This document shows, piece after piece, positions 1 through 7,613 of a DNA stretch of 23,209 nucleotides. Source of the DNA: Actinomycetes bacterium (lineage in GTDB: Bacteria; Actinomycetota; Thermoleophilia; BMS3ABIN01); contig JAJYIN010000008.1 of assembly GCA_021790075.1 (NCBI GenBank), forward strand, positions 1-23,209, in the 5' to 3' direction. Numbering within the stretch: the first letter of the stretch is position 1; each line of letters begins with the position of its first letter. Position numbers and translations under genes: made by a program. Below the pieces are notes generated by a model, which did no database searches, had not been told where the DNA came from, and saw only the letters and a list, made by a program, of their open reading frames with translations.

Positions 1-156
1 GCCGGCGGGGCCGGCCAGCAGGTAGGCATGATGGGGACGGCCCGCTGCCAGCGCCGCGCTCAGCAACCGGGCGGCGTGGTCCTGGCCCGTGAGGCCGTTA
101 AAGATTGTTACGGTGGTGTCCAGGGCAGATCCCTCGGTCAGGAACAGTCTCTCCAT
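1..156 (-). CDS. holB: DNA polymerase III delta' subunit, N-terminal part (runs off the left edge)
   Basis: Only about 52 codons are inside the window. Reading leftward from an ATG at 154-156, the peptide begins MERLFLTEGSALD and contains GQDHAARLLSAAL followed by GRPHHAYLLAGPAG. This is the usual start of the clamp-loader subunit delta', with the 'GQ..A...L..A...GR..HAYL.AGP.G' pattern just before the Walker A loop, which lies outside the window. An in-frame TGA two codons upstream makes this ATG the first possible ATG. It lies 37 bp after tmk on the same strand, and tmk-holB is a common bacterial pairing, so co-transcription with topA and tmk is likely. No strong ribosome binding site is visible. 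Delta' helps load the beta sliding clamp during replication. The AAA+ relatives DnaX and RuvB are less likely given the context. Confidence 0.8.
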   Translation of the reverse strand, partial: MERLFLTEGSALDTTVTIFNGLTGQDHAARLLSAALAAGRPHHAYLLAGPAG

Positions 157-192
157 ATATCATCCGACGGAAAGACTCTGCTTGCAACAGTC

Positions 193-819
193 CTACAGGC
201 TGAAACCGAGTCGCTCGTTCACCGCCGCCACCGCGCGCGCATGGACCTGTTCGGGCGTCTCGCCGCCGTTCAGACCGACGATCCGTCCTGGATACAGCTC
301 TTCCAGCTGACGGTAGCCCGCCTCCACCATGCGGTGGAATTCAAGCGGCTCGCTCTCGATGCGGTCTTCCGCGGTGCCGCGGCCGGCCAGCCGCTGACGG
401 GAAGCATCCACGTCCAGGTGAAATACGAAAGTCAGGTCGGGCATCAGCCCGCCGGTGGCGCCCAGATTGAGGTCGAGGATACGCTCCACTCCCAGTCCCC
501 GGGCGATGCCCTGGTAGACCAGGGAAGAATCGATGTAGCGGTCCGAGAGCACCACTTTCCCTTCCATCAGGGCCGGCTTGATGACCTCCTTCACCAGCTG
601 CACCCGGGCGGCTGCGTAGAGAAGCGCCTCGGTCCAGGGATCCATTGCAGTGTGTTCGGGGCCCAGCAACAGCCCCCGGATCTTTTCCCCCAGGGGGGTC
701 CCCCCAGGTTCCCTTACGGAAAGAATTGGGACGCCGGCTTTTTCCATGGCCGCGGCCAGGAGCTTCAGCTGGGTTGACTTGCCGCTTTGATCGATGCCTT
801 CAAAGGTGATGAAAAACAT
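193..819 (-). CDS. tmk: Thymidylate kinase (dTMP kinase)
   Basis: This 208-aa protein has the length and motifs of dTMP kinase, the cytosolic enzyme that phosphorylates dTMP to dTDP. The P-loop is FEGIDQSGKST (residues 6-16), with Gln where many bacterial enzymes have Gly. The REPGGTPLGE stretch (about 37-46) and the SDRYIDSSLVYQG motif (DRY, thymidine-binding side) follow. The LID region carries RLAGRGTAEDRIE. The ATG lies 9 bp after the topA stop, and no strong Shine-Dalgarno is seen, so translation may be coupled to topA. It sits between topA and holB in a replication operon. Identification is secure; the start is the only ATG that leaves the N-terminal beta strand MFFITFEG in place. Confidence 0.95.
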   Translation of the reverse strand: MFFITFEGIDQSGKSTQLKLLAAAMEKAGVPILSVREPGGTPLGEKIRGLLLGPEHTAMDPWTEALLYAAARVQLVKEVIKPALMEGKVVLSDRYIDSSLVYQGIARGLGVERILDLNLGATGGLMPDLTFVFHLDVDASRQRLAGRGTAEDRIESEPLEFHRMVEAGYRQLEELYPGRIVGLNGGETPEQVHARAVAAVNERLGFSL

Positions 820-828
820 GCCGCCCGC

Positions 829-2904
829 TCAGGAAGCCTGCTGTTTCCTGGCTGCCTGCTTGGCCCGGTATTCCTCTTTAGTCGGGCAGTCGGGGTCGAG
901 GCACAGCTCCCAGGGCCGCCGTCCCCTGGTGAGGACCTTGATCTTGGGAGAGCCGCATTCAGGACATGACTTGAAGGTAGGCATGATGTTCCCGCGCTGT
1001 GGCAGCGGGAAAGTGGTGTTGCACTCGGGATATCCCTCGCAGCCGACAAAGCGTTTCTTTGTCTTCTTGGACCGGATGACCCGCAGCTGCTGGCCGCACT
1101 TTGGGCAGGGGCCCACCAGCTTGTCTTCCTGGATGCCCTTGACGATCTCGGCAGCCAGCTCCTCCCTGTTCTTCTCCAGCGACTCGTACGCCTGGTGGAG
1201 CAGCTCCCGGGAGCGGTCGACTACTTCTTCCTTGGTAAGCGATTCTTCGGCGATGGCGCTCATTTCCTTTTCCAGCTCCGCGGTCATTTCCGGCTTGGTG
1301 ATCAGCGAGGCATATGTGTCGAGCGCCTTCACCATGGAGATGCCGGTCTCGGTCGGCTCCACCGGCGTGTTGCGGATATAACCCCGGTCGTAAAGGTTCT
1401 GGATGATGCTGTGCCGGGTGGCCTTGGTGCCCAGGCCGTTCTGTTCCATCAGCTCGATGAGGCGGCCCTGGCCGTAGCGGCCCGGCGGCTGGGTCTCCTT
1501 CTCCTCCTGGTAGATCTTGACCACGTCAACGCCTTCGCCCTCCTTCAGCGGCGGTATCTCATCGTCCTTGCTGCGGCTGTAAGGATAATAGGCCAGCCAG
1601 CCTTCCTCGACGATGTGCGAGCCGGACAGCACGAACGGCTCCTCGCCGACGTCGATGTCCACCCGGTTGCTCTCGGAAACCGCTTCATCGCCCAGCGTCG
1701 CCAGGAAGCGGCGCGCCACCAGGAACCAGATCCGCCACTGGGCGTCGTCGAGCTCGCCGGCCGGCGGCACGCCCACGGGATAGATGGGCGGATGGTCGGT
1801 CGTCTCTTTCTTGCCCCGGGTAGGAGTCAGCCCGGGCCTTGCCAGCAACTCCTCGGCCGCCGGCTGCAGGTCCCGGCTGCTCGTGAGCTCTCCCAGTATC
1901 TCCCGCAAGTCAAGTGACTTGGGGTAAACCGTGTTGTCGGTGCGGGGGTAGCTGATGTAGCCCCCCAGGTAAAGGTCCTCAGCCAGCCGGATGGCGCGGG
2001 CCGCCGAAAATCCGAGGGCGGTGGCGGCCTTGGTGTACGCCGTAGTATTGAAGGGCGCCGGAGGCGCCAGCTTCTTGCGGGTGGATTTCACACCGGTTAC
2101 CCGGCCGCTGCCGGCGGCGCCGGCCCTGGCCAGGGCGGCTTCCGCTTCTTCCTTGTCCAGAAAGCGCTCCGTCTTGTGGCGGGCGGTGAAGGGACCCTCA
2201 GCCGAGTTAAGGTCGGCGAAGAGCTGCCAGTACGGAACCGGCACAAAGGCCCGCCGCTCGAGCTCACGCTCCACGATCAGGGCCAGGGTCGGGCTCTGCA
2301 CCCGGCCCACCGAGAGGAACTGGTTGCCCAGCCGTGATGTCGCCAGGGAGACATACCTGGTGAGAGTGGCGCCCCAGATGAGGTCGATGTCCTGCCGGGC
2401 CTCGCCTGCCTTGGCCAGCGGCACGGAAAGCTCGACGGTATTGTCGAAGGCGTGCCGGATCTCTTCCCCGGTCAGCGCCGAGTACCGGGCCCGGCGCACG
2501 CCTTCGGACAGCGCCGGGTTGGCCTCGACGGCCTGCTCGAGGGCCTCCAGGCCGATCAGCTCGCCCTCCCGGTCATAGTCGGTCGCGATGATGACATTGT
2601 CCGCTTCCCTGGCTTTCTTTTTCAGCGCGTTGACCACCGACTTCGCCGAAGGCGCCTTGACCAGCTTGGCGTCGATCAGCTCCCGGGGCTCTACCTTGCG
2701 CCAGTCCGCATACTCGGGAGGATACTCCAGCTGCAGGATGTGCCCTTTCAGCCCGATGCAGGTGCAGTCCTCGTTGCCGTTCCGGCCGTTCTTGAAAACA
2801 TAGTATGGAACCCGCTGGTAGGACTCAGCCTTGACCTTGCCGCTGCTCAGGATCTCGGCGATTTTTTTAGCTGCATTATTTTTTTCCGTGACAATCAGTT
2901 TCAT
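829..2904 (-). CDS. topA: DNA topoisomerase I (type IA), archaeal-type
   Basis: This 691-aa type IA topoisomerase relaxes negative supercoils through a 5'-phosphotyrosine intermediate. The Toprim domain starts MKLIVTEKNNAAKKIAEIL (Glu7) and carries ATDYDREGELIG (D109, D111, E113). SVGRVQSPTLALI (198-210) and the active-site segment GYISYPRTDNTVYP follow, with the catalytic tyrosine expected at Tyr319. The C-terminus has two zinc ribbons (C600/C603/C622/C628 and C647/C650/C668/C673). From family knowledge, VTEKN.AAK.IAEIL, DYDREGELIG and YPRTDNTVYP are typical of euryarchaeal topoisomerase I, whereas ordinary bacterial TopA starts with VIVESPAKAKTI and has YMRTDS. Its length is also below the usual 750-950 aa of actinobacterial TopA. 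It heads the topA-tmk-holB run. The ATG at 2904 has a weak ribosome binding site. Confidence 0.93.
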   Translation of the reverse strand: MKLIVTEKNNAAKKIAEILSSGKVKAESYQRVPYYVFKNGRNGNEDCTCIGLKGHILQLEYPPEYADWRKVEPRELIDAKLVKAPSAKSVVNALKKKAREADNVIIATDYDREGELIGLEALEQAVEANPALSEGVRRARYSALTGEEIRHAFDNTVELSVPLAKAGEARQDIDLIWGATLTRYVSLATSRLGNQFLSVGRVQSPTLALIVERELERRAFVPVPYWQLFADLNSAEGPFTARHKTERFLDKEEAEAALARAGAAGSGRVTGVKSTRKKLAPPAPFNTTAYTKAATALGFSAARAIRLAEDLYLGGYISYPRTDNTVYPKSLDLREILGELTSSRDLQPAAEELLARPGLTPTRGKKETTDHPPIYPVGVPPAGELDDAQWRIWFLVARRFLATLGDEAVSESNRVDIDVGEEPFVLSGSHIVEEGWLAYYPYSRSKDDEIPPLKEGEGVDVVKIYQEEKETQPPGRYGQGRLIELMEQNGLGTKATRHSIIQNLYDRGYIRNTPVEPTETGISMVKALDTYASLITKPEMTAELEKEMSAIAEESLTKEEVVDRSRELLHQAYESLEKNREELAAEIVKGIQEDKLVGPCPKCGQQLRVIRSKKTKKRFVGCEGYPECNTTFPLPQRGNIMPTFKSCPECGSPKIKVLTRGRRPWELCLDPDCPTKEEYRAKQAARKQQAS

Positions 2905-2981
2905 GGCAAATATGGTTGGCTTCTGGATGCCCGGTCCTCCCGTGCCTTTAAACCCCTTCTTTCGTCACCGGACAAAAAAGC

Positions 2982-3010
2982 TTTATAGCACAAGACCATG
3001 GGAGTTTACA
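2982..3010 (-). promoter_or_regulatory. Candidate promoter for topA-tmk-holB
   Basis: On the minus strand a TATAAA -10 element (2982-2987) lies 17 bp from a weak TGTAAA -35 element (3005-3010). It sits about 80 bp upstream of the topA start and downstream of the TPR-gene terminator, where a promoter for the replication operon is expected. The -10 is good and the -35 poor. Confidence 0.4.
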
Positions 3011-3068
3011 GCAAAAACATGCCGGGAAGGAAATGGCGCGCGCGCCCGCCGGCGCTGTCGTGTCCCCT

Positions 3069-3116
3069 AAAAAGGGAAAAGCCCGCCGGCGGAAACCGCC
3101 CGGCAGGCTGTTTTTT
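3069..3116 (-). terminator. Rho-independent terminator after the TPR gene
   Basis: Immediately after the TAA of the TPR gene, the minus strand forms a GC-rich hairpin (arms about 3100-3109 and 3080-3092, roughly AGCCTGCCGGGCGG against CCGCCGGCGGGCT) followed by TTTTCCCTTTTT. The plus strand also ends in a T6 run, so it could act in both directions. It insulates topA from the TPR gene. Confidence 0.75.
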
Positions 3117-3756
3117 AAGGAGCCGGCGCCGCCGGAGCCGCAGCCCCTGGCGCCGGAGCAGCTGCTGTCGTCGGCGTCTGGGCCGGCGCCGCCGCCAGGG
3201 TGGCGATCTCATTCTTGACCGCCGGCGCACTGGGATCGTTCGGCGCCAGCTGCAGGAACGTGTTCCAGGCCGCGATAGCGGTCTGGTTCTGCCCCGCCTG
3301 CCTGGCGGCCACGCCCAGTTGCATGAAAGCGTTGGCGTTGGTCGGCGCCAGCCTGGTGGCGTCGGTAAGCACGCTCACGGCCGAGTTGGCGTCGTTCATC
3401 TTCAGATAGATGGCCCCCATGCGGATGCGCACGTCCACATTCTGGGGGTCGATCTGCAGGTACTTGTTGAACCAGTTGATGGCGTCGCTGTACTGCCCGA
3501 CGCTGTCCTGGGCGTACAGGCTGGCCAGGGCCAGCATGCTGTCCTTGTCCTGCGGGTTCTGGTTGATCAGGTCGGTGTAATATTTTACCTGGCTGTCGAC
3601 GTTTGAGTTGCCCGAGGTGCTGGAGCTCCGAGAGCAACCCTCGAAGATATTGCCTGCCTTCCCCGAGACGAAGGTGATCGAAAGGGCAAAGACGGCCGCC
3701 ATGAAGATAGCGAACCACTTGGTTACGCGGTTGATGAGTTTTCGGTTAAGAAGCAT
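3115..3756 (-). CDS. Membrane-anchored tetratricopeptide-repeat protein
   Basis: This 213-aa protein has a basic N-terminus (MLLNRKLINRVTKW) followed by one hydrophobic segment at about residues 14-31, which could be a signal anchor or uncleaved signal. A Ser/Gly/Asn linker leads into about three TPR units (roughly 57-160) with recognisable helices such as DSMLALASLYAQ, AINWFNKYLQIDPQN and AFMQLGVAARQAGQN. The final 30 residues are almost only Ala, Pro and Thr. It probably scaffolds protein contacts at the outer face of the membrane, but the partner cannot be inferred. It is a single-gene unit with its own promoter and terminator. The ATG at 3756 has only a weak ribosome binding site (GAGAAATC). 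Confidence 0.8.
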   Translation of the reverse strand: MLLNRKLINRVTKWFAIFMAAVFALSITFVSGKAGNIFEGCSRSSSTSGNSNVDSQVKYYTDLINQNPQDKDSMLALASLYAQDSVGQYSDAINWFNKYLQIDPQNVDVRIRMGAIYLKMNDANSAVSVLTDATRLAPTNANAFMQLGVAARQAGQNQTAIAAWNTFLQLAPNDPSAPAVKNEIATLAAAPAQTPTTAAAPAPGAAAPAAPAP

Positions 3757-3816
3757 GATTTCTCAGTCGGTTTTTTTCAAACCGGGTTTACAAATGAATG
3801 AAACAAAACCTGAAAT

Positions 3817-3845
3817 ATTATAGACAATCCGGTGAGGCCGGCCAA
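3817..3845 (-). promoter_or_regulatory. Promoter of the TPR gene
   Basis: On the minus strand there is a perfect TATAAT (3817-3822) 17 bp from TTGGCC (3840-3845). Transcription would start near 3810 and give a leader of about 50 nt. The -35 element overlaps the T-run of the upstream rhlE terminator. Confidence 0.65.
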
Positions 3846-3872
3846 AAAAACGGCGGCGCGAACCGCGGTTCG
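3844..3872 (-). terminator. Rho-independent terminator after rhlE
   Basis: Six bases after the rhlE stop, the minus strand carries a perfect 14-bp palindrome, CGAACCGCGGTTCG (3859-3872). After eight further GC-rich bases comes a run of seven T (A7 on the plus strand at 3844-3850). The gap between stem and T-run is slightly long, hence moderate confidence. Confidence 0.55.
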
Positions 3873-3878
3873 GCGTCT

Positions 3879-5099
3879 TTACCGGCGGCGGCGGCGCCCT
3901 CCCCAGCCGGCGCGGGCGCGGCCGTTGTAGGCCAGCCGCACCACTTTTTTCGCCTCGCGTTTCGGGCTGGGAAGCGAGCGCTCCTGATATTCGAACCCCT
4001 CAAGGTCCCTGCATTCGATCGTATGCCCCAGCATCCCCTCGATTGCCCGCAGCTCGGCCATCTCTTCTCCCGACAGGAAGCTGTAGGCGGTGCCGCTCGT
4101 GCCGGCGCGGGCGGTGCGGCCGATGCGGTGGACGTAATCCTCGGCCCGGTTCGGCAGATCATAATTGATCACATGGGAAATATTGTCGACATCGATGCCG
4201 CGGGCGACGATGTCGGTAGCCACCAGCACGCGCACGTGGCCGGCTTTGAAACCGTCCAGTGCCTTCTGGCGCTGGGCCTGCGTGCGGTTCGAATGGATCG
4301 GGGCCGCCTTGATGTGGTTCCGTTGCAGTATTGTGCAAAGCCTGCCGGCGCGGTGTTTGGTGCGAGTGAACACCAGCACCCGGTCGAGATTGCGTTTTCT
4401 GAGAAGCTCGATCAGCAGCGAGGCTTTCTGGCGGCTGTCCACCGGGTAGACACACTGCTCGATCGCCTCTACGGGGGTGGCGGTGGGGCTCACCCGGACC
4501 TCCTGGGGGTTGTCCAGCGTGGAGCCAATGATGGAATAGACCCGGGGCGGCATCGTCGCCGAGAACAGCAGGTTCTGGCGTTTTTCCGGCAAGAGTCTGA
4601 TGATGCGGCGGACGTCGGGCCAGAAACCCATGTCCAGCATACGGTCGGCCTCGTCGAGCACCAGGATCTCGACCTGGCTCAGGTCAACATCGCCGCGGCG
4701 CTGGATGTCGAGCAGCCGGCCGGGTGTCGCAACCAGCAGGTCCACTCCCCGGCGCAGCCGGTTTACCTGGGGCTGATAGCCGACGCCGCCGTAGACGACG
4801 CCGACCTTGTGGTGCGTGAAACGCGAGCAGGAGCGGGCCACTTCTTCGATCTGCAGGGCCAGCTCGCGCGTGGGCGTGACCACCAGGGCCTTGACGCCGC
4901 GGCGCCGCGACATACCCTGCAGGATGGGCAGCACAAAAGCAACCGTCTTGCCGGTGCCGGTCTGGGCACAGCCGACCACGTCCTTGCCCGCGAGGGCGAA
5001 CGGGATTGCCTGGTGCTGGATGGGGGTAGGGCTGGTATAGCCCATAGCCTCGACTCCCTTGAGCAGGGGCTCGGCCAGTCCAAGATTTTCAAACGTCAT
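3879..5099 (-). CDS. rhlE: DEAD-box ATP-dependent RNA helicase, RhlE-like
   Basis: This 406-aa protein carries the full set of DEAD-box motifs: the Q motif (MTFENLGL ... TPIQHQAIP), Walker A AQTGTGKT (45-52), PTREL, TPGR, DEAD (149-152), SAT (180-182), VFTRTK, ARGID and HRIGRTAR. A short basic tail ends in GWGGRRRRR. The family unwinds RNA duplexes and is usually tied to ribosome assembly, mRNA decay or cold adaptation. The start is set at 5099 because AAGGAG lies 4 bp before that ATG; the frame stays open to 5174 but the extra residues match nothing typical. It is flanked by a terminator and has a long leader. The short tail favours RhlE over DeaD/CsdA, but the subfamily call is tentative. 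Confidence 0.92.
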   Translation of the reverse strand: MTFENLGLAEPLLKGVEAMGYTSPTPIQHQAIPFALAGKDVVGCAQTGTGKTVAFVLPILQGMSRRRGVKALVVTPTRELALQIEEVARSCSRFTHHKVGVVYGGVGYQPQVNRLRRGVDLLVATPGRLLDIQRRGDVDLSQVEILVLDEADRMLDMGFWPDVRRIIRLLPEKRQNLLFSATMPPRVYSIIGSTLDNPQEVRVSPTATPVEAIEQCVYPVDSRQKASLLIELLRKRNLDRVLVFTRTKHRAGRLCTILQRNHIKAAPIHSNRTQAQRQKALDGFKAGHVRVLVATDIVARGIDVDNISHVINYDLPNRAEDYVHRIGRTARAGTSGTAYSFLSGEEMAELRAIEGMLGHTIECRDLEGFEYQERSLPSPKREAKKVVRLAYNGRARAGWGGRRRRR

Positions 5100-5233
5100 G
5101 ATTCTCCTTCTTGTGGACCACAGGGGATCACACTGCTTGTTTGCAGACGCAGTTTGATCCGTCCGGCCCAACAAGAGGAGAGATGAGGATAAACCGTGTC
5201 TTTAGCGGGAATGCTTCTGCGTATCGTTTACTC

Positions 5234-5239
5234 ATTATA
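5234..5239 (-). promoter_or_regulatory. Candidate -10 element for rhlE
   Basis: A perfect TATAAT is present on the minus strand about 135 bp upstream of the rhlE ATG. No convincing -35 element lies at the right distance (best is TTCGCC at 18 bp). If used, it gives a leader of about 125 nt, which would suit a cold-inducible helicase gene. Confidence 0.4.
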
Positions 5240-5321
5240 CGTGTTATGCCCGCAAATGGCGAATTCGCCACCGGCAGCCGCATTCCTGCAGCGGTCCCGA
5301 GGCGCCCCGATTTCCGCCGGA

Positions 5322-6677
5322 TCACTTTTCCCCGCCGCTGGCCAGCAGGCGGGCCAGGGTCGGCAGCCCCTCAGCCAGGGTGGGGTGGATATGCACGGCC
5401 CGCTCCAGCGACTGCCACGTCTGCCCGGTTTCAATCAGGTCGAGGAAGACGTGAACGAGCTCGGCCGCATGCGGTCCCACCAGGGTCGCTCCCAGGATGC
5501 GGTCGCTGTAGGTATCCACGACCATGCGGTAAAAACCATCCTCCCGCCCGGTAAGATAGGCGCGGGCCACGCGGCTCAGCGGCAATGTGACCGACCGGGC
5601 TCCCAGGCCGGCCGCCTGGGCCTGCTCGATGGTGAGGCCGGCCCGTCCCACCTCAGGGTCGGTAAAGAAACCGTATCCCAGCACCCGGTCCATGCGGGTG
5701 CGGCTGCCGCCGTTCAGAATGTCGAGCAGCCGGCGGTGGTCCTCCCAGGAAACATGGGTAAAGGCCGGCTGGCCGGTGACGTCGCCGATGGCGAACACGC
5801 CCTGACTCGAGGTCTGGAACCTTTCATCAACCCTGACGAATCCTCTCTCGTCGAGCTCGATGCCGCCTGCCGCCGCAGCCAGCGCGGACGTGTTGGGAGC
5901 CTGGCCGACCGCCACCAGCAGGGCTTCCCCTGCCACCGATTCGCCGTTATCCAGGGTCAGCGAGAAGACTCCATCCTGGTGCCGGACGTTTTCCACCCCG
6001 GCCCCGAGGTGGAAACGGACACCGTCTGCCCGGAGGGCAGCGGTGATCACCTCGCTTACATCCGCCTCTTCCCGGGCGATGATGCGATCCATCTTCTCGA
6101 TGATATGCGTCTCGCTGCCCAGCCGCGCCATGCCCTGCCCCAGCTCGACGCCGATATAGCCGCCGCCGAGGATGAGCAGACGGGAGGGCAGCTCACTCAG
6201 GTTCCAAAAATTCTTGTAAGTCAGGAAAGGCGTTCCGGCAAGGCCGGGGATAGGCGGCTCATACGGGGCGTTGCCGGTATTGATCACGACCAGCGGCGCG
6301 GTCGCCGTGACCCCGCCTCCCGTGACGATGCGCTCACCGGCGAAGGAGGCCTCTCCTTTGACTACGTGTACCCCCCAGTGGTCAAAGCTCTTCTGGATCC
6401 ACTCGCCGGCAGACAGCCGCCGCACGCGCTCCATCACTTTGGCAAAATCGACCCTGGCGGTCATCTCCACCCCCAGGGCCGCCGCCCGGCGGACGCTTCC
6501 GGCCGCGTCGGCCGCCGCCAGCAAGGCCTTGGAGGGATAGCAGCCGTAATTGAGGCAGCTGCCGCCCAGCCTCTCTTTCTCGAACACGATGACGTGGTTG
6601 CCAACCCGGGCCAGGTTGGCAGCCAGGGCGCTGCCTCCCTGCCCGCTGCCGATTATGATGGCTTCGACCTCTTCCAT
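5322..6677 (-). CDS. FAD-dependent pyridine nucleotide-disulfide oxidoreductase (mercuric reductase/dihydrolipoamide dehydrogenase-like)
   Basis: This 451-aa class I flavin disulfide reductase has an FAD-binding loop GSGQGGSALAANLA (about 10-23), a redox-active disulfide CLNYGC (Cys41, Cys46) in GGSCLNYGCYPSK, an NAD(P)-binding loop GGGYIGVELG in the middle, an FAD-contacting AIGDVTGQP, and the C-terminal catalytic HPTLAE (His about 431). The start at 6677 has GGAG upstream. No lipoyl-complex genes are nearby and no heavy-metal-binding N-terminal domain or C-terminal Cys pair is present, so neither E3 nor a true MerA can be assigned. It may reduce a small disulfide such as mycothione or another thiol, but the substrate is unknown. 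It is transcribed alone and divergently from the YggT gene. Confidence 0.88.
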   Translation of the reverse strand: MEEVEAIIIGSGQGGSALAANLARVGNHVIVFEKERLGGSCLNYGCYPSKALLAAADAAGSVRRAAALGVEMTARVDFAKVMERVRRLSAGEWIQKSFDHWGVHVVKGEASFAGERIVTGGGVTATAPLVVINTGNAPYEPPIPGLAGTPFLTYKNFWNLSELPSRLLILGGGYIGVELGQGMARLGSETHIIEKMDRIIAREEADVSEVITAALRADGVRFHLGAGVENVRHQDGVFSLTLDNGESVAGEALLVAVGQAPNTSALAAAAGGIELDERGFVRVDERFQTSSQGVFAIGDVTGQPAFTHVSWEDHRRLLDILNGGSRTRMDRVLGYGFFTDPEVGRAGLTIEQAQAAGLGARSVTLPLSRVARAYLTGREDGFYRMVVDTYSDRILGATLVGPHAAELVHVFLDLIETGQTWQSLERAVHIHPTLAEGLPTLARLLASGGEK

Positions 6678-6829
6678 GATGGCTCCACATAGAATTTCAG
6701 GGAAAGTCTGCCCCGCCTTCCACCGGCACAAACCCGGCGGCCCAAACAATAGCACATCCCCAGGTTTTCTTTTGCAATCATGGTGGTATGCCAAACTATT
6801 TCCAGTTCCGGATTCAACCGGGAGGAGCA

Positions 6830-7252
6830 ATGAGTTACCAGTCGGAAAAACATGAACATGTCGAGGTTACCGGCGGGGACGGGGAACGCCGGGAGGAAAT
6901 CTCCGAGGACGCCGCCCAGGAGAAACAGAATCAGATCAACAAGATCACCAGTATCATCTGGTTGATATTTGGCATTCTTGAGGCCATAATCGGCTTCCGG
7001 GTGCTGCTGAAGCTGCTGGCCGCCAACCCGGCAAACGAGTTTGCCAACTTCATTTACAACGTCAGCTATCCGTTTCTGGCTCCCTTTTTCGGACTGGTGG
7101 GCACCCCCAGCTCAGATGGCAACGTCCTGGAGGTTCCATCGATAATCGCCATGCTGGTCTACCTGTTTATCGCCTGGGTGATCGTGAGGTTCGTCGTTCT
7201 TCTGATGACCCCGACCAAGGTCCGGCATGTCAGGACCTATGAACGCCACTGA
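6830..7252 (+). CDS. YggT-family integral membrane protein
   Basis: This 140-aa protein has a charged N-terminal region of about 40 residues, then two hydrophobic segments (ITSIIWLIFGILEAIIGFRV and IIAMLVYLFIAWVIVRFVVLL). They are joined by the family-like stretch ANEFANFIYNVSYPFLAPF. The ATG at 6830 follows GGGAGGAG, which decides the start over an upstream in-frame ATG at 6788. YggT proteins are small membrane proteins, sometimes linked to osmotic tolerance or to division genes; here there is no septation neighbour. It is divergent from the flavin oxidoreductase across a 152-bp gap. A weak stem-loop (CTCGCG ... CGCGAG, 7254-7290) follows the stop. Confidence 0.85.
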   Translation: MSYQSEKHEHVEVTGGDGERREEISEDAAQEKQNQINKITSIIWLIFGILEAIIGFRVLLKLLAANPANEFANFIYNVSYPFLAPFFGLVGTPSSDGNVLEVPSIIAMLVYLFIAWVIVRFVVLLMTPTKVRHVRTYERH

Positions 7253-7346
7253 GCTCGCGGAACTCAGGACCTGACGGCGCCGAGCGCGAGGATTAGTTTC
7301 CTAAAAAGGTCCGGCCGGGAGCAGGCACTGGGAAAGGAGGGACTCG

Positions 7347-7613
7347 ATGCCACGAGTGGTACATTTCGAGATTCCCGCCGGCGATCCCCCCAGGGCGGTC
7401 GAGTTTTATGAAAAAGCCTTCGGATGGAAGATCAGTCAGTGGGGAGGGCCGCAGGAGTACTGGCTGGCCGAGACAGGTCCGGAAAGCGAACCGGGCACCC
7501 ACGGAGCCATCAGCCGCCGCACCAGCCCAGGCAACGTCGTCAACACGATCGGCGTACCCTCCGTGGATGAATACGTCCGCAAGATCGAGGATGCCGGCGG
7601 GAAGGCTTTCTAG
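7347..7613 (+). CDS. VOC-superfamily (glyoxalase-like) protein, 3'-truncated
   Basis: This 88-aa frame starts MPRVVHFEIPAGDPPRAVEFYEKAFGWKI, typical of small glyoxalase/bleomycin-resistance proteins, and includes the TNTIGVPSVDEYV-like stretch (here VNTIGVPSVDEYV). Relatives are about 115-125 aa and continue after 'GGK' with a final beta segment and a metal-ligand Glu. Here the frame stops at GGKAF with TAG at 7611-7613. The stop overlaps, through CTAG, the stop of the convergent amidohydrolase gene, and no remnant of the missing end follows. A strong AAGGAGG lies 6 bp before the ATG, so the message is probably still translated, but the fold lacks its last strands. It may be a decaying gene or a half-domain protein. 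Confidence 0.75.
   Translation: MPRVVHFEIPAGDPPRAVEFYEKAFGWKISQWGGPQEYWLAETGPESEPGTHGAISRRTSPGNVVNTIGVPSVDEYVRKIEDAGGKAF

Noticed and set aside
5100..5174. N-terminal extension of the RhlE-like helicase
   Set aside because: The ATG at 5099 has a strong AAGGAG and begins exactly at the Q-motif region; the extra 25 residues look non-coding.
3798..5186. Long open frame (462 codons) on the plus strand opposite rhlE
   Set aside because: It lies antisense to a gene with complete DEAD-box motifs; its product has no recognisable domain and the composition expected of a GC-rich shadow frame.
5196..6692. Long open frame (498 codons) on the plus strand opposite the flavin oxidoreductase
   Set aside because: The minus-strand gene has all catalytic motifs and a ribosome binding site; the opposite frame is rich in His, Gln, Arg and Gly with no family resemblance.
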